In this document: positions 1 to 10,423 of the stretch, piece by piece
How the letters are laid out: the number at the start of each line of letters is the position of its first letter
Position numbering within the stretch: position 1 is the stretch's first letter
From: Rhizobium pisi
GTDB lineage: Bacteria > Pseudomonadota > Alphaproteobacteria > Rhizobiales > Rhizobiaceae
NCBI RefSeq assembly: GCF_003938655.1
Contig: NZ_RJJT01000008.1
Span: forward strand, 1 to 64,000
DNA length: 64,000 bases
Direction: 5' to 3'
Position numbers and translations under genes: made by a program
Notes under the pieces: model-generated
Databases searched by the model: none
What the model saw: the letters and a program-made list of their open reading frames with translations, nothing else
Told to the model about the DNA's origin: nothing

Positions 1-87
1 GAGTGGCTTTGGACGTATAACCACGAACGGCCCAACATGGGCATTGGCGGCATCACACCCGCTCAGAAACTGAAAATGGCCGCGTGA
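1..87 (+). CDS. IS3-family transposase OrfB, C-terminal fragment
   Basis: Frame 1 gives 28 residues ending in a TGA at 85-87. The Tyr-Asn-x-x-Arg-Pro stretch followed by a Thr-Pro-Ala motif is the usual C-terminal tail of IS3-family DDE integrase-core transposases, beyond the last catalytic Glu. The start and catalytic core lie upstream of the window, so intactness cannot be judged. The family is confident; the subgroup is not assigned. Confidence 0.75.
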   Translation, partial: EWLWTYNHERPNMGIGGITPAQKLKMAA

Positions 88-127
88 ATTCTACCGCTGA
101 ACCCCGCTAAAACGGGGAGGACTACCC
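1..127 (+). mobile_element. Right end of an IS3-family insertion sequence (partial)
   Basis: The window opens inside a transposase reading frame that stops at 85-87. It is followed by about 40 bases of non-coding end with a small inverted repeat, CCCCG (102-106) and CGGGG (113-117). The outer boundary near 127 is a guess, because the left end and the terminal repeat partner lie outside the window. The element abuts the alpha-galactoside locus, so it marks a possible rearrangement point. Confidence 0.55.
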
Positions 128-155
128 AGCACGACGGGGCTTCACGCACGAAAAA

Positions 156-180
156 CCCCGCGGTTGTTGCGACCGCGGGG
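156..180 (-). terminator. Rho-independent terminator of the alpha-galactoside operon
   Basis: An 8-bp perfect GC stem, CCCCGCGG (156-163) and CCGCGGGG (173-180), closes a 9-nt loop. On the minus strand the stem is followed by five T residues (151-155). It lies 29 bp beyond the stop codon of the last minus-strand gene of the locus. The plus strand has a weaker CTCTTT tail, so it may also stop transcription leaving the IS element. Confidence 0.85.
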
Positions 181-208
181 CTCTTTGACGCCGACCCGGG
201 AGAGAGGG

Positions 209-1579
209 TCAGGCGGCCTGTACCTTACGGCTGGTGCGTGCCCATTCGGGCAGCCAGTCGCCGTGGGTGGCGAGCAGATCGTCGACCAGCGACCAGATCT
301 GGTCGAGGTCGAGTTCGGCTGCCGTATGCGGGTCCATCATCGCGGCATGGTAGATGTGCTCGCGATTTTCCGTCATCAGCGCCTGCACCGTCAGTTCCTG
401 CACATTGATATTGGTGCGGATCAGCGCGGTCAGCTGTGGCGGCAGGTCGCCGATGAAGGTCGGCTGGATGCCGGAGGCATCGACGAGGCAAGGGACCTCG
501 GCGGCGCAATTATACGGCAGCGAGGTGATGCAGCCATTGTTGCGGACGTTGCCGTAGATCACCGAGGGCTCCCCGGTCCAGACCGAATTGATGATCGAGG
601 AGGCGTATTCCTTCGACGGCTCGACCTCGATCTTGTCTGCCGAGCGATAAGCCTCAGCTTGGCCCTTCCAGCGCTCGATCTGCTCGATGCAGCGTTTCGG
701 ATATTCGTCGAGCGGAATGCCGAATTTCTCGATCAGGTCCTCGCGGCCCTCCTTGATGAAATAGGGCGTGTATTCGGCGAAATGCTCCGAGCTTTCGGTG
801 ACGAAATAGCCGAGCCGCGTCAGCATCTCGTAGCGCACCTTGTTCGGGCAGCGCGGGTTCCAGCCGGGCTTCGGCGCCCTGCCCTCGCGATAGCCGCGCA
901 CGAGATCGGGATAGAGGTTGCGGTAGGAGCCATCCGGCTGGCGATGCTCGAACTTGAGGTAGAAGGCCATGTGGTTGATGCCGGCCGAGCGGTAGCGGAT
1001 CTCCTCGTAGGGAATGTCGAGATCGTGGGCCAGTTCCATCGCCGTGCCCTGCACCGAATGGCAGAGGCCGACCTGGCGAATGGTGGGATATTTCTCTGAT
1101 ATCGCCCAGGTGTTGATGGCCATCGGGTTGACATATTGCAGCATGATCGCCTCGGGGCAGACGGCGAGCATGTCCTCGCAGATCTTCCAGAGATGCGGCA
1201 CGGTACGCAGCCCGCGCATGATGCCGCCGACGCCGAGTGTATCGGCGATCGTCTGGCGCAGCCCGTATTTCTTCGGCACTTCGAAATCGGTGACCGTGCA
1301 GGGCTCATAGCCGCCGATCTGGAAGGCGACGACGACGAAATCGGCGCCCGCAAGCGCCTTGCGCTGATCGGAATAGGTCTCGGCCTTCGCCTTGACGCCG
1401 AGCGTCGAGATCAGCTTGTTGACGACGACGGCGCTTTCCTCCAGCCGCTGCGGATTGACGTCCATCAAGGCGATCGTCGCGCCCGACAGGGCCGGACGCT
1501 GCAATACGTCGCCGACGATGTTCTTCATGAAGACGGTGGAGCCTGCTCCGATGAAAGTGATCTTGGGATTTACTGCCAT
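209..1579 (-). CDS. agaL2: Alpha-galactosidase, glycoside hydrolase family 4
   Basis: Predicted cytoplasmic NAD- and divalent-metal-dependent alpha-galactosidase acting on imported melibiose and raffinose-type sugars. The 456-residue protein opens with a Rossmann loop (Gly-Ala-Gly-Ser, about 11-14), has the Asn-Pro-Met-Ala segment near 151, the metal-ligand Cys in Cys-His-Ser-Val (173-176), and a Gly-Ile-Asn-His motif near 207. In GH4 the CHSV motif goes with unphosphorylated alpha-galactosides. The start at 1579 is chosen because GGAGG sits 5 nt upstream; the ATG 15 bp earlier lies before that ribosome-binding site. It is the last gene of the agp operon, matching agaL2 in Sinorhizobium meliloti. 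Confidence 0.88.
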   Translation of the reverse strand: MAVNPKITFIGAGSTVFMKNIVGDVLQRPALSGATIALMDVNPQRLEESAVVVNKLISTLGVKAKAETYSDQRKALAGADFVVVAFQIGGYEPCTVTDFEVPKKYGLRQTIADTLGVGGIMRGLRTVPHLWKICEDMLAVCPEAIMLQYVNPMAINTWAISEKYPTIRQVGLCHSVQGTAMELAHDLDIPYEEIRYRSAGINHMAFYLKFEHRQPDGSYRNLYPDLVRGYREGRAPKPGWNPRCPNKVRYEMLTRLGYFVTESSEHFAEYTPYFIKEGREDLIEKFGIPLDEYPKRCIEQIERWKGQAEAYRSADKIEVEPSKEYASSIINSVWTGEPSVIYGNVRNNGCITSLPYNCAAEVPCLVDASGIQPTFIGDLPPQLTALIRTNINVQELTVQALMTENREHIYHAAMMDPHTAAELDLDQIWSLVDDLLATHGDWLPEWARTSRKVQAA

Positions 1580-1601
1580 TATAACCTCCGGCATTCGGTG
1601 T

Positions 1602-3269
<1,668 letters not shown>

Positions 3270-3279
3270 ATCAATCACC

Positions 3280-4416
3280 TCAATAAGGATCGACCGCATC
3301 GCGCAGTCCGTCGCCAAGCGCATTGAAGGCGAAGACGGTGACGAGCACGAAGCCGACGGGGGAGAGAATCCAGGGATAGGAGCCGATGACCGAATAGGTC
3401 GCCGTATCCTGCAGCATCAGCCCCCAGGAAATCAGCGGCGGCTTGACCGCAAACCCTAAGAAACCCAGGAAGGATTCGAGCAGCACGACACTCGGTATGG
3501 CGAGCGTCACCGCAACGATGACGTGGCTCATCACATTCGGGAAGATATGCTGCATGATGATGCGCGTGTCGGTGGCGCCGACGGCCATGGCCGCCCTGAC
3601 ATAGTCGATGCGGGCGAGTGCCAGGGTCTTGCCGCGCACTTCGCGCGACATCTGCGCCCAGCCGAGGGCCGACATCACGGCGATGACGAAGGCGAGGAAG
3701 ACGTTGGTCGGCGCCGTCACCGGGATCAGCGAGGCCAGCGCCAGATAGAGCGGCAGTTGCGGGAAGGCGAGCACCAGTTCAACGAAGCGCTGGAGCCACA
3801 CATCGAAGGTGCCGCCGAAATAACCTGACACCATGCCAACCGTCGTGCCGATAATGGTGACGATAAAGACCACGGTCAGGGCGATCGTCAGCGAGATGCG
3901 CGAACCGATGATGGCGCGCGACAGCACGTCACGGCCGAACTTGTCGGTGCCGAGGAAATGCACCGGCTGGCCGTCGGTCGAGCCGAAGAAGTGCCGGTTG
4001 ACCGGGATCAGGCCCAAAAGCTGGTATTCAGCCCCCTTGACGAAGAAGCCGAGCAGCCGCGGATTGTCGTAATCCATACCGACGATCGGCTGGAAGGTCA
4101 CCGGGTCGAGCTCTTCGGAATCAGAGAGCGCATAGACGCGCGGCTGGAAGACGAAATTACCGTCCTTGTCGTGGAAGCTCATCACCTGCGGCGGCGCGAA
4201 GCCGACATCGGTTGCTTTCGGGTCCATCGGCGCGAAGAAATCGGCAAAGATCGCCATGAAGATCAAGAGCCCGACGAGCACGAGCCCGGCCATGCCGGTC
4301 CAGGAGCGCCTCAACCGGCGCCAGACGAGCGCCAGATAGCTCTCGCTGCCATGCGAAGGCTTCTTGACCGCGAGTTCGGTTGTCGGCGGCGTGGCGGAAG
4401 AGTCAAAGGCAAGCAT
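3280..4416 (-). CDS. agpC: Alpha-galactoside ABC transporter permease (DppC type)
   Basis: Inner-membrane subunit of 378 residues. It has a cytoplasmic N-terminal extension, one membrane segment near 40-65, a periplasmic stretch of about 100 residues, and then the conserved BPD permease domain with an EAA-like loop (Arg-Ala-Ala-Met-Ala-Val-Gly-Ala) that contacts the ATPase. Start 4416 is supported by GGAGG 8 nt upstream and by TGAAATG coupling to the agpB stop; the ATG at 4431 lies before that site. It pairs with AgpB to form the channel. Confidence 0.87.
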   Translation of the reverse strand: MLAFDSSATPPTTELAVKKPSHGSESYLALVWRRLRRSWTGMAGLVLVGLLIFMAIFADFFAPMDPKATDVGFAPPQVMSFHDKDGNFVFQPRVYALSDSEELDPVTFQPIVGMDYDNPRLLGFFVKGAEYQLLGLIPVNRHFFGSTDGQPVHFLGTDKFGRDVLSRAIIGSRISLTIALTVVFIVTIIGTTVGMVSGYFGGTFDVWLQRFVELVLAFPQLPLYLALASLIPVTAPTNVFLAFVIAVMSALGWAQMSREVRGKTLALARIDYVRAAMAVGATDTRIIMQHIFPNVMSHVIVAVTLAIPSVVLLESFLGFLGFAVKPPLISWGLMLQDTATYSVIGSYPWILSPVGFVLVTVFAFNALGDGLRDAVDPY

Positions 4417-4417
4417 T

Positions 4418-5425
4418 TCAGGCTCCTCCAAACTGGCGCACGCGCGGATCGAGCAGGGCCAGCAGCATGTCGGCGATGATATTGCCGACGATCAGCGTCG
4501 CCGACAGCACCATCATAAAGGTGGCGGTGACATAGACGTCGCCGACCGCCATCGAGCCGACGATCGCCGGGCCGACGGTCGGCAGTGCGAAGATGATTGC
4601 GGTTTCGATCTCGCCGGTCAGCATATAAGGCAGCACGACGCCCTGATACATCACCAGCGGGTGCAGCGCGTTGGGCACCGCATGGCGCATCACCACCGCC
4701 GCGCCGGAAAGCCCCTTGGCCTTCGCCGTCTCGACATATTGGGCATTCAAAGTATCGAGCAGATTACCGCGCATCACACGCATGTTGTAGGCGAGCCCGC
4801 CGAAGGTGGCGATCGCGACGACCGGCCAGACATGGTGGACGAGATCTGCGAATTTCGCCCAGGACCAGGGCGCCCCGCCATATTGCGGCGAGAAGAAGCT
4901 GCCGATTTCAGAAACGTTGAACTGGAAGACCAGGAGATAGACGATGATCAGCGCCATCAAAAAGCGCGGCACCGTCATGCCGAGGAAGGAAATCCCCGAA
5001 AGCAGGTTGTCGATCCAACTGTACTGTCGCGTCGCCGCCCAGATGCCGAAACCGATGCCGAGCACCGAAGCGAAGATGTGGCAGACGAGCGCCAGAAGCA
5101 AAGTGCGCGGCAGCCGCTCCGCGACCACGTCGGCCACCGGCTTGTTGTAAAACATGCTGTAGCCGAAATCACCACGAGTCACGATTCCGCCGATCCAGTT
5201 GACGTATTGGACGACCATCGGCTTATCGAGGCCGTGTTCGACCCGGTAGGCCTGCGCCTGCGCGTCGGCCTGGGCGTAGGATGCACCACCCTGGTTGATC
5301 AGCTGGGATCTTATATAATCGGCATAGTCACCGGGTGGAGCCTGGATGATCGCGAAGGTGACCACGCTCAGGATGAAGAGAACGGGGATCGCAGAGGCTA
5401 TGCGCGTGAGCAGGAATCGTAACAT
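4418..5425 (-). CDS. agpB: Alpha-galactoside ABC transporter permease (DppB type)
   Basis: The 335-residue inner-membrane protein shows the typical DppB beginning (MLRFLLTRI, then a hydrophobic helix), a periplasmic segment, and the binding-protein-dependent permease domain with an EAA-like loop (Thr-Ala-Lys-Ala-Lys-Gly-Leu) near 240. Start 5425 follows family alignment, with AAGGAG about 14 nt upstream. An in-frame ATG at 5488 would add 21 polar residues, but it sits directly against a strong hairpin and has no ribosome-binding site. Hairpins separate it from agpA. Confidence 0.85.
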   Translation of the reverse strand: MLRFLLTRIASAIPVLFILSVVTFAIIQAPPGDYADYIRSQLINQGGASYAQADAQAQAYRVEHGLDKPMVVQYVNWIGGIVTRGDFGYSMFYNKPVADVVAERLPRTLLLALVCHIFASVLGIGFGIWAATRQYSWIDNLLSGISFLGMTVPRFLMALIIVYLLVFQFNVSEIGSFFSPQYGGAPWSWAKFADLVHHVWPVVAIATFGGLAYNMRVMRGNLLDTLNAQYVETAKAKGLSGAAVVMRHAVPNALHPLVMYQGVVLPYMLTGEIETAIIFALPTVGPAIVGSMAVGDVYVTATFMMVLSATLIVGNIIADMLLALLDPRVRQFGGA

Positions 5426-5490
5426 CGGACGGTTCGCTTCTCCTTGCCGCCAGTCGCTCCTTGTCAGCGCGGCCGGCTTGTTGGTCATAT

Positions 5491-5635
5491 CAGGCCGCGC
5501 GCGGCACGCGCGGCCTGAGGCTCACTTCGGGCTGGGAGGAAACTCTCCGGCGCGTCGCATCGAATGCGACGCGCTTTAGCTCTTTGTTTCATGCATGTCG
5601 TTGGGAAGCGCGGAACACTTCCGGGCGACATGCAT
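5491..5635 (-). other. Cluster of three inverted repeats between agpA and agpB
   Basis: Three perfect dyads lie in this intergenic stretch: an 11-bp stem 5491-5501/5507-5517 with a 5-nt loop, a 10-bp stem 5551-5560/5564-5573 with a 3-nt loop, and a 10-bp repeat 5591-5600/5626-5635 that touches the agpA stop codon. On the minus strand none has a clean T-tract. They therefore look like mRNA-stabilising or attenuating hairpins that would let the binding protein be made in excess over the permeases. The structures are seen; that role is inferred. Confidence 0.65.
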
Positions 5636-7722
5636 CAGTTGATCGGACCCTTGTCGCCGGGCTTACCGGGCAGCTGTTCGGGGAACAGCTCGTATTTGCC
5701 CTGCTTGTCGGCGGCCACCCACAGGCGTTCGCGGATCACGGAATCTTCAGCCCAGTTGAACATGAAGATCGGCGTGCCCTGCGGGACGTTCGAGAACCGC
5801 TTGTTGATGATCAGGGCGCCTGGATATTCGGTCAGACCAACAGTGTTGACGTGCTCCGTCGAGATCTTCTGATATTGCTTCATCAGATTGACGCGCTCGT
5901 CGTTGCTCTGGCTCGTTGTGAACTTGTTGACGACGTCGACAAGTTCCGTCTCGAAGGGCATCAGATCAAGCTTGTCGTCCTTGCCGGCACGATGGTTCCA
6001 GCTCGTGCGTGGGCCGACCGGAGCAAGCTGTTCGGTATTCTGCACCACCGACGACAGTTCCGTCGTGTTGCGCTGGATCAGCCAGTCGAAGCGGCCGGAA
6101 TAATGGGCATCGTCACGCTTCGTACCGTCGAGCCCATTGATGACGATCTTCAGACCGAGCTTCTCCATCTGGGCGACGACACCTTCGGCAAGGCTCTTGT
6201 CGGTCGTGTACTGATTGGTGATCAGCATGACGATTTCGACATCCTTGCCGCCGAGCGTGCCGGCCGGGAAGTTCACGATGCCGTTGCCATCCGTATCCTT
6301 GAGGCCGGCTTTGGCGAGTTCCGCCTTGGCGCCCTTAAGATCATAGGGATAGTAGACGGTGGAGTTGCGGTCGTAGAAGCTGGTGCCCGAGGAGAGCCCG
6401 CCCGGATAGATCGCGGTGAACGGTCCCTTGACCAGCGAGTCGCCGATCGCCTTGCGATCGAGCGCCATGGTGACGGCCTTGCGGAAGTCCTCATTGCGGT
6501 TCAACTCGCGGATCGCCTGACCGCGCTCGTCCGGGTTGCCCCAGCCATTGGCGGAGAAGTTCATGCGAAGATTGTAGCCGATGAGGCGAGGACCGAAGGC
6601 AAGGCGGGCGGGCGCCGTCTTCTCCGCGGCACGCTTCAGCGACGCGACGAAGTTTTCCGGCTGCTCGAGGTTCGAGATGTCGGCGGATCCTGCCACGGCC
6701 TGAACGTCACGGTCGGCCCAGGTCGAAAGCTTGTAGTGCAGCTCGTTGAGATAAGGCAGCTGGTTGCCCTTCTCGTCGACCTTCCAGTAATAAGGGTTGC
6801 GCCGCATGACGATGATGTCGTCGGAACGATATTCCACCGGCACCCAGGCGCCCATAACAGGCATGTTCATGAACTCAGGCGGGAAGGCGTTCTTGAACTG
6901 GTCGTAGGTGTTCTTCGAATATTTCGGATGCTGCGGTTTCAGGATATGCGACGGACCCGGGCAGAAATTCGGGTAGGACATCGTGTAGAGATATTGTTTC
7001 GGGAAGGCCTCCTTGAAGGTCCATTCCACAGTGTAATCGTCGATCTTCTTCAGCGTCGTGCCCGCGCCGAAGGCTTCCGGCGACGCGCCGCCGCCGAGCG
7101 GCGAGACGTTCGGGTCGATGACTTCGTCGTCCCAGTAGAACATGATGTCGTCGGCGTTGAACGGCGCGCCGTCGGACCATTTGGCGCCTTCGATCAGGTG
7201 CATGGTCAGCTTATGGCCGTCTGCGGACCAATCCCAGCTCTTGGCGAGGTTCGGCAGCGGCTCGGTGTCCTTGGCTTCCACCTGGAACAGCGGCGCGGTG
7301 CGCGTCAGGCATTCGGAAAGGCCGATATCGATGCCGCCCCAGCCCTGCGTCTGGCCGGCGCCGTAGTTCCAGCCTTCCGGCCGGCCGCCGATGACATGGC
7401 GCATCGTATCGCCGTAGACACCGACACCATCGGGCATATTGCCGGTCTTGAAGACCAGCGGCTCCTTCGGCAGCCGGTCCTTGACCGGCGGCAGCTTGCC
7501 TGCGGCGACGAAATTCTTCGTGACCCAGTCCGGCTCGTGATATTCGGGCAGCGCCTTGAACTCCAGGATGGAGTCGCGCGCCACATATTTGATCTTGCCT
7601 TCGGCGGGGAATTCCGCCGGCACCGGCGGAATGGTTGCCTCGGAGGCATATGCATTCAGCGCCAAAACCGAGACGCCAAGCGCCAGGCCGGCAAGAATGC
7701 CTGCTTTGCGGAAATTCATCAT
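5635..7722 (-). CDS. agpA: Alpha-galactoside ABC transporter periplasmic binding protein
   Basis: A 695-residue solute-binding protein of the SBP_bac_5 (Opp/Dpp) family. The N-terminus has a basic start, a hydrophobic core and an Ala-rich cleavage region near residues 25-27, so it should be exported. It delivers melibiose/raffinose-type sugars to AgpBC. The start (ATG-ATG) follows a GAGGGAG site. It sits between agaL1 and agpB, as in the S. meliloti agpT-melA-agpA order. It is related to the binding protein at 60.5 kb. Confidence 0.88.
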   Translation of the reverse strand: MMNFRKAGILAGLALGVSVLALNAYASEATIPPVPAEFPAEGKIKYVARDSILEFKALPEYHEPDWVTKNFVAAGKLPPVKDRLPKEPLVFKTGNMPDGVGVYGDTMRHVIGGRPEGWNYGAGQTQGWGGIDIGLSECLTRTAPLFQVEAKDTEPLPNLAKSWDWSADGHKLTMHLIEGAKWSDGAPFNADDIMFYWDDEVIDPNVSPLGGGASPEAFGAGTTLKKIDDYTVEWTFKEAFPKQYLYTMSYPNFCPGPSHILKPQHPKYSKNTYDQFKNAFPPEFMNMPVMGAWVPVEYRSDDIIVMRRNPYYWKVDEKGNQLPYLNELHYKLSTWADRDVQAVAGSADISNLEQPENFVASLKRAAEKTAPARLAFGPRLIGYNLRMNFSANGWGNPDERGQAIRELNRNEDFRKAVTMALDRKAIGDSLVKGPFTAIYPGGLSSGTSFYDRNSTVYYPYDLKGAKAELAKAGLKDTDGNGIVNFPAGTLGGKDVEIVMLITNQYTTDKSLAEGVVAQMEKLGLKIVINGLDGTKRDDAHYSGRFDWLIQRNTTELSSVVQNTEQLAPVGPRTSWNHRAGKDDKLDLMPFETELVDVVNKFTTSQSNDERVNLMKQYQKISTEHVNTVGLTEYPGALIINKRFSNVPQGTPIFMFNWAEDSVIRERLWVAADKQGKYELFPEQLPGKPGDKGPIN

Positions 7723-7844
7723 CGTTTCTCCCTCTGTTCCGGAGCGCGATCACGCGGCTCCTTTTCCTCGCACGACATGAAAGCGGGGCCTGATGTCATG
7801 GAATTCCCTCCCGAAAATCCATGACGACCCATCCTTCACAAGAT

Positions 7845-9311
7845 TCACACGGCCTGTTTCACAGCCGCCTTTTCGGCGCGCAGCTCTTCGATCGAGCGGA
7901 CATTGCGGCGCGCAGCGCCCGCCCAGTCGCGAGTCTGCACCTTCGATTTCGACAGCCGCTCCTTGGCGGCCGGCACGGCATCAGCATACTGCGGCAGCCA
8001 GCGGGCCTGGGCAACAACCATCTCGTCGACCATCTGCCAGACCTCTTCCGGTGTCGATACGGCGCCCACCAGCGGATCGTGCAGCACCGCGAGCTTCAGA
8101 AGATCGATGTCGCCCGATACTGCGGCATGCACCGACATGCGCTGGACGTTGATCGAGGCAATGCAGGTGGCCGCACAGGCTTCCGGCAGGGTGACGCCCG
8201 AGACCATGTTGATGCCGAAGCGATCGACGAAGCCGGGCGATTCAATGATCGCATCGGATGGCAGGTTGGTGATGACGCCATTGTTCTTGACGTTGAAATG
8301 GCCGCGATAGACCCGGTTCGTCTCCAGTGCCTCCAGGATATGGCTGGCATGTTCGTTCGAGCGCTTGGCAGGGTCGATCGGCTTGGCGGCGGATTCCAGG
8401 AATTGCGGAAATTCCGTCTCAAACCAATTGCGCGTTTCGGTGGAATAGCGGAGATAACCGCCGGTCTCACCGTGGATCCAGTCGGACATGTCGATCCAGC
8501 GGGTGATTTCGTCCGGCCGCTTGCGATACCAGGGCAGGTATTCCGAGAGATGGCCGTTGCTTTCCGTCGAATAGACGCCGAAACGCTTCAGCACGTCGAT
8601 GCGCAGTTTCTCCTGCTGGGAAAAGACCGGATGCGCCTCGAAGGCGGCAACCAACTCGTCCTTGCCGATCTTGCGGCCGTTGAGACGCAGGTCGATGAAC
8701 CACGTCTGGTGGTTGATGCCGGAGCAGATATAGTCGAGCTCGCTGCGCGACTTGGCGCCGAGCACCTCGGCGATCTGTTCGGCGCCGTGCTGCACGCCAT
8801 GGCAGAGGCCGACCGTGTCGACCTTGCCGTACTCGATCGCCGCCCAGGTGTTCATCGCCATCGGATTGGCGTAGTTCAGGAATTTCGCGCCTGGCTCGGC
8901 GACCTCTCTTATATCCTTGCAGAAGTCGAGGATAACAGGGATGTTGCGCTGGCCATAGAGGATGCCGCCGGCGCAGATCGTATCGCCGACGCACTGGTCG
9001 ATGCCGTATTTCAACGGGATGCGGATATCATCCGCATAGGCTTCGAGGCCGCCGACCCGGACGCAGCTGATGATATAACGCGCGCCTTCCAGCGCCTTGC
9101 GCCGATCGGTCGTTGCCGTCACTTTCGTCGGCAGCCCGTTGGCCTCGACGACGCGGTCGAGGATCGCCTTGATCATTTCGAGATTGTGCTCGCTGAGATC
9201 GGTCAGCGCGAATTCGATGTCGCGAAACTCGGGAACGCACAAAATGTCGGTGAACAGCTTCTTGGTGAACCCAACGCTGCCCGCACCGATGATAGCGATT
9301 TTGAAACTCAT
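7845..9311 (-). CDS. melA: Alpha-galactosidase-type glycoside hydrolase family 4 enzyme
   Basis: First gene of the agp operon, equivalent to melA/agaL1. The 488-residue protein has the Rossmann loop (Gly-Ala-Gly-Ser, about 9-12), an Asn-Pro-Met-Ala segment at about 149-152, the Cys-His-Gly-Val motif at about 170-173 and Gly-Ile-Asn-His near 206. NAD- and Mn-dependent hydrolysis is the family mechanism. It differs from the downstream GH4 enzyme at the specificity motif (CHGV against CHSV), so the two may prefer different substrates. ATG 9311 has GAGGTG 8 nt upstream; a GTG at 9320 would overlap that site. Confidence 0.87.
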   Translation of the reverse strand: MSFKIAIIGAGSVGFTKKLFTDILCVPEFRDIEFALTDLSEHNLEMIKAILDRVVEANGLPTKVTATTDRRKALEGARYIISCVRVGGLEAYADDIRIPLKYGIDQCVGDTICAGGILYGQRNIPVILDFCKDIREVAEPGAKFLNYANPMAMNTWAAIEYGKVDTVGLCHGVQHGAEQIAEVLGAKSRSELDYICSGINHQTWFIDLRLNGRKIGKDELVAAFEAHPVFSQQEKLRIDVLKRFGVYSTESNGHLSEYLPWYRKRPDEITRWIDMSDWIHGETGGYLRYSTETRNWFETEFPQFLESAAKPIDPAKRSNEHASHILEALETNRVYRGHFNVKNNGVITNLPSDAIIESPGFVDRFGINMVSGVTLPEACAATCIASINVQRMSVHAAVSGDIDLLKLAVLHDPLVGAVSTPEEVWQMVDEMVVAQARWLPQYADAVPAAKERLSKSKVQTRDWAGAARRNVRSIEELRAEKAAVKQAV

Positions 9312-9463
9312 GATCTTCACCTCGACCTAATCGAATGCTAGAGAAACGATGGTTATGGAGGATCAGGCCGCATGCCGGCGCATGTGGTTGAAAAAGCCGT
9401 AAAACTGCCTGTTTTCCTCCCGGCCGCTCTCGTCGGCCGTGGTCTCTTCCTTCTTGTCGAGCG

Positions 9464-9507
9464 GGATTATGCCCGAAAACGGCAGGGCGACCAGAGAAGG
9501 ATTATGC
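9464..9507. promoter_or_regulatory. Direct repeat, candidate AraC-regulator half-sites
   Basis: GGATTATGC occurs twice, at 9464-9472 and 9499-9507, spaced 35 bp start to start, in the divergent region between melA and the AraC-type gene. AraC-family activators usually bind direct repeats near the promoter they control. The downstream copy ends 17 bp before the regulator's GTG, which would suit autoregulation. Function is inferred. Confidence 0.35.
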
Positions 9508-9523
9508 TTTCAGGGGTAATTTT

Positions 9524-10399
9524 GTGCTGCAGGATTTGATTGCCAACGGACAGTCGATGAGGACGGTTTCCCTACCGCGCGGGCGCCAGCGATTGCATGC
9601 GATGCCGACCAGCGCCGGCTATGAAGTACGCGAGAACGAAACCTATGACTGGGATGGCCGCCGGCGCGGCCAGACGCCCTTCACCGTGCTGCAGCACACG
9701 ATCAGCGGCAGCGGCCGGCTGCGCTACCAGAACCGCAATTATCGTCTCCAGGGTGGCGACACACTGCTGGTCCTCGTCCCGCACAATCACCGCTACTGGC
9801 TGGAGAAGGGCGAGCGCTGGGAATATTTCTGGATTTCAATGAATGGCGAAGAGACGCTGCGCATCCACAAGCTGGTGCTTTCGACAGCGGGCCCTGTGCT
9901 GAAACTGCAGCCCTCGACCATCGACCATCTCGCCGACTGCAGCCTGCGCCTCGTCAGAGGCGCGACGTCGCCGGGTGCCGCCTCGGCAATCGCCTATGAG
10001 GCGGCGATGGCGCTCTATGACGACGTCTTCGGCTCGCCGGCCTTTGCCGCCGAGCTCAGCCTCATGCAGCCGGTGATCGACCATATCAACGCCAATCTCG
10101 AAAAGCCGCTGCCGGTCAGCCAACTCGCCGGCATCGTCGGCCTCAGCCGCGCACATTTCTCCCGCAGCTTCGCCGAGAGCGAGGGCATGCCGCCTGCCGA
10201 ATTCGTGCTGCAGCAGCGCCTGCAGCGCGCCGTCAAACTGCTGACGAAGGCGGACTTCCTGCCGGTCAAGGAAGTCTCCATCATGTGCGGCTTCGAGGAC
10301 GCCAACTATTTCTCCAAGGTCTTCCGCCGCGTCTACGGCACCAACCCCACGGAATTCCGCACGACGGGCATGTATGCCAGCATCGGCAAGCTGAAATAG
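9524..10399 (+). CDS. agpT: AraC-family transcriptional activator of the alpha-galactoside genes
   Basis: The 291-residue protein has an N-terminal cupin-like sugar-sensing domain (about 20-150) and a C-terminal double helix-turn-helix (about 185-285) with the conserved Pro-x-Glu-Phe/Arg end of the AraC signature. It is divergent from melA and the agp genes, the position of AgpT in S. meliloti, where it activates melA-agp. The start is a GTG with AGGGG 8 nt upstream. The inducer would be an alpha-galactoside, by analogy. Confidence 0.82.
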   Translation: MLQDLIANGQSMRTVSLPRGRQRLHAMPTSAGYEVRENETYDWDGRRRGQTPFTVLQHTISGSGRLRYQNRNYRLQGGDTLLVLVPHNHRYWLEKGERWEYFWISMNGEETLRIHKLVLSTAGPVLKLQPSTIDHLADCSLRLVRGATSPGAASAIAYEAAMALYDDVFGSPAFAAELSLMQPVIDHINANLEKPLPVSQLAGIVGLSRAHFSRSFAESEGMPPAEFVLQQRLQRAVKLLTKADFLPVKEVSIMCGFEDANYFSKVFRRVYGTNPTEFRTTGMYASIGKLK

Positions 10400-10423
10400 C
10401 TAGTCATCCCGAAGCAGGTTTCT

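Noticed and set aside
5461..7824. 787-residue open frame on the plus strand opposite agpA
   Set aside because: Antisense shadow of a GC-rich gene; no recognisable domain, and agpA is a clear family member.
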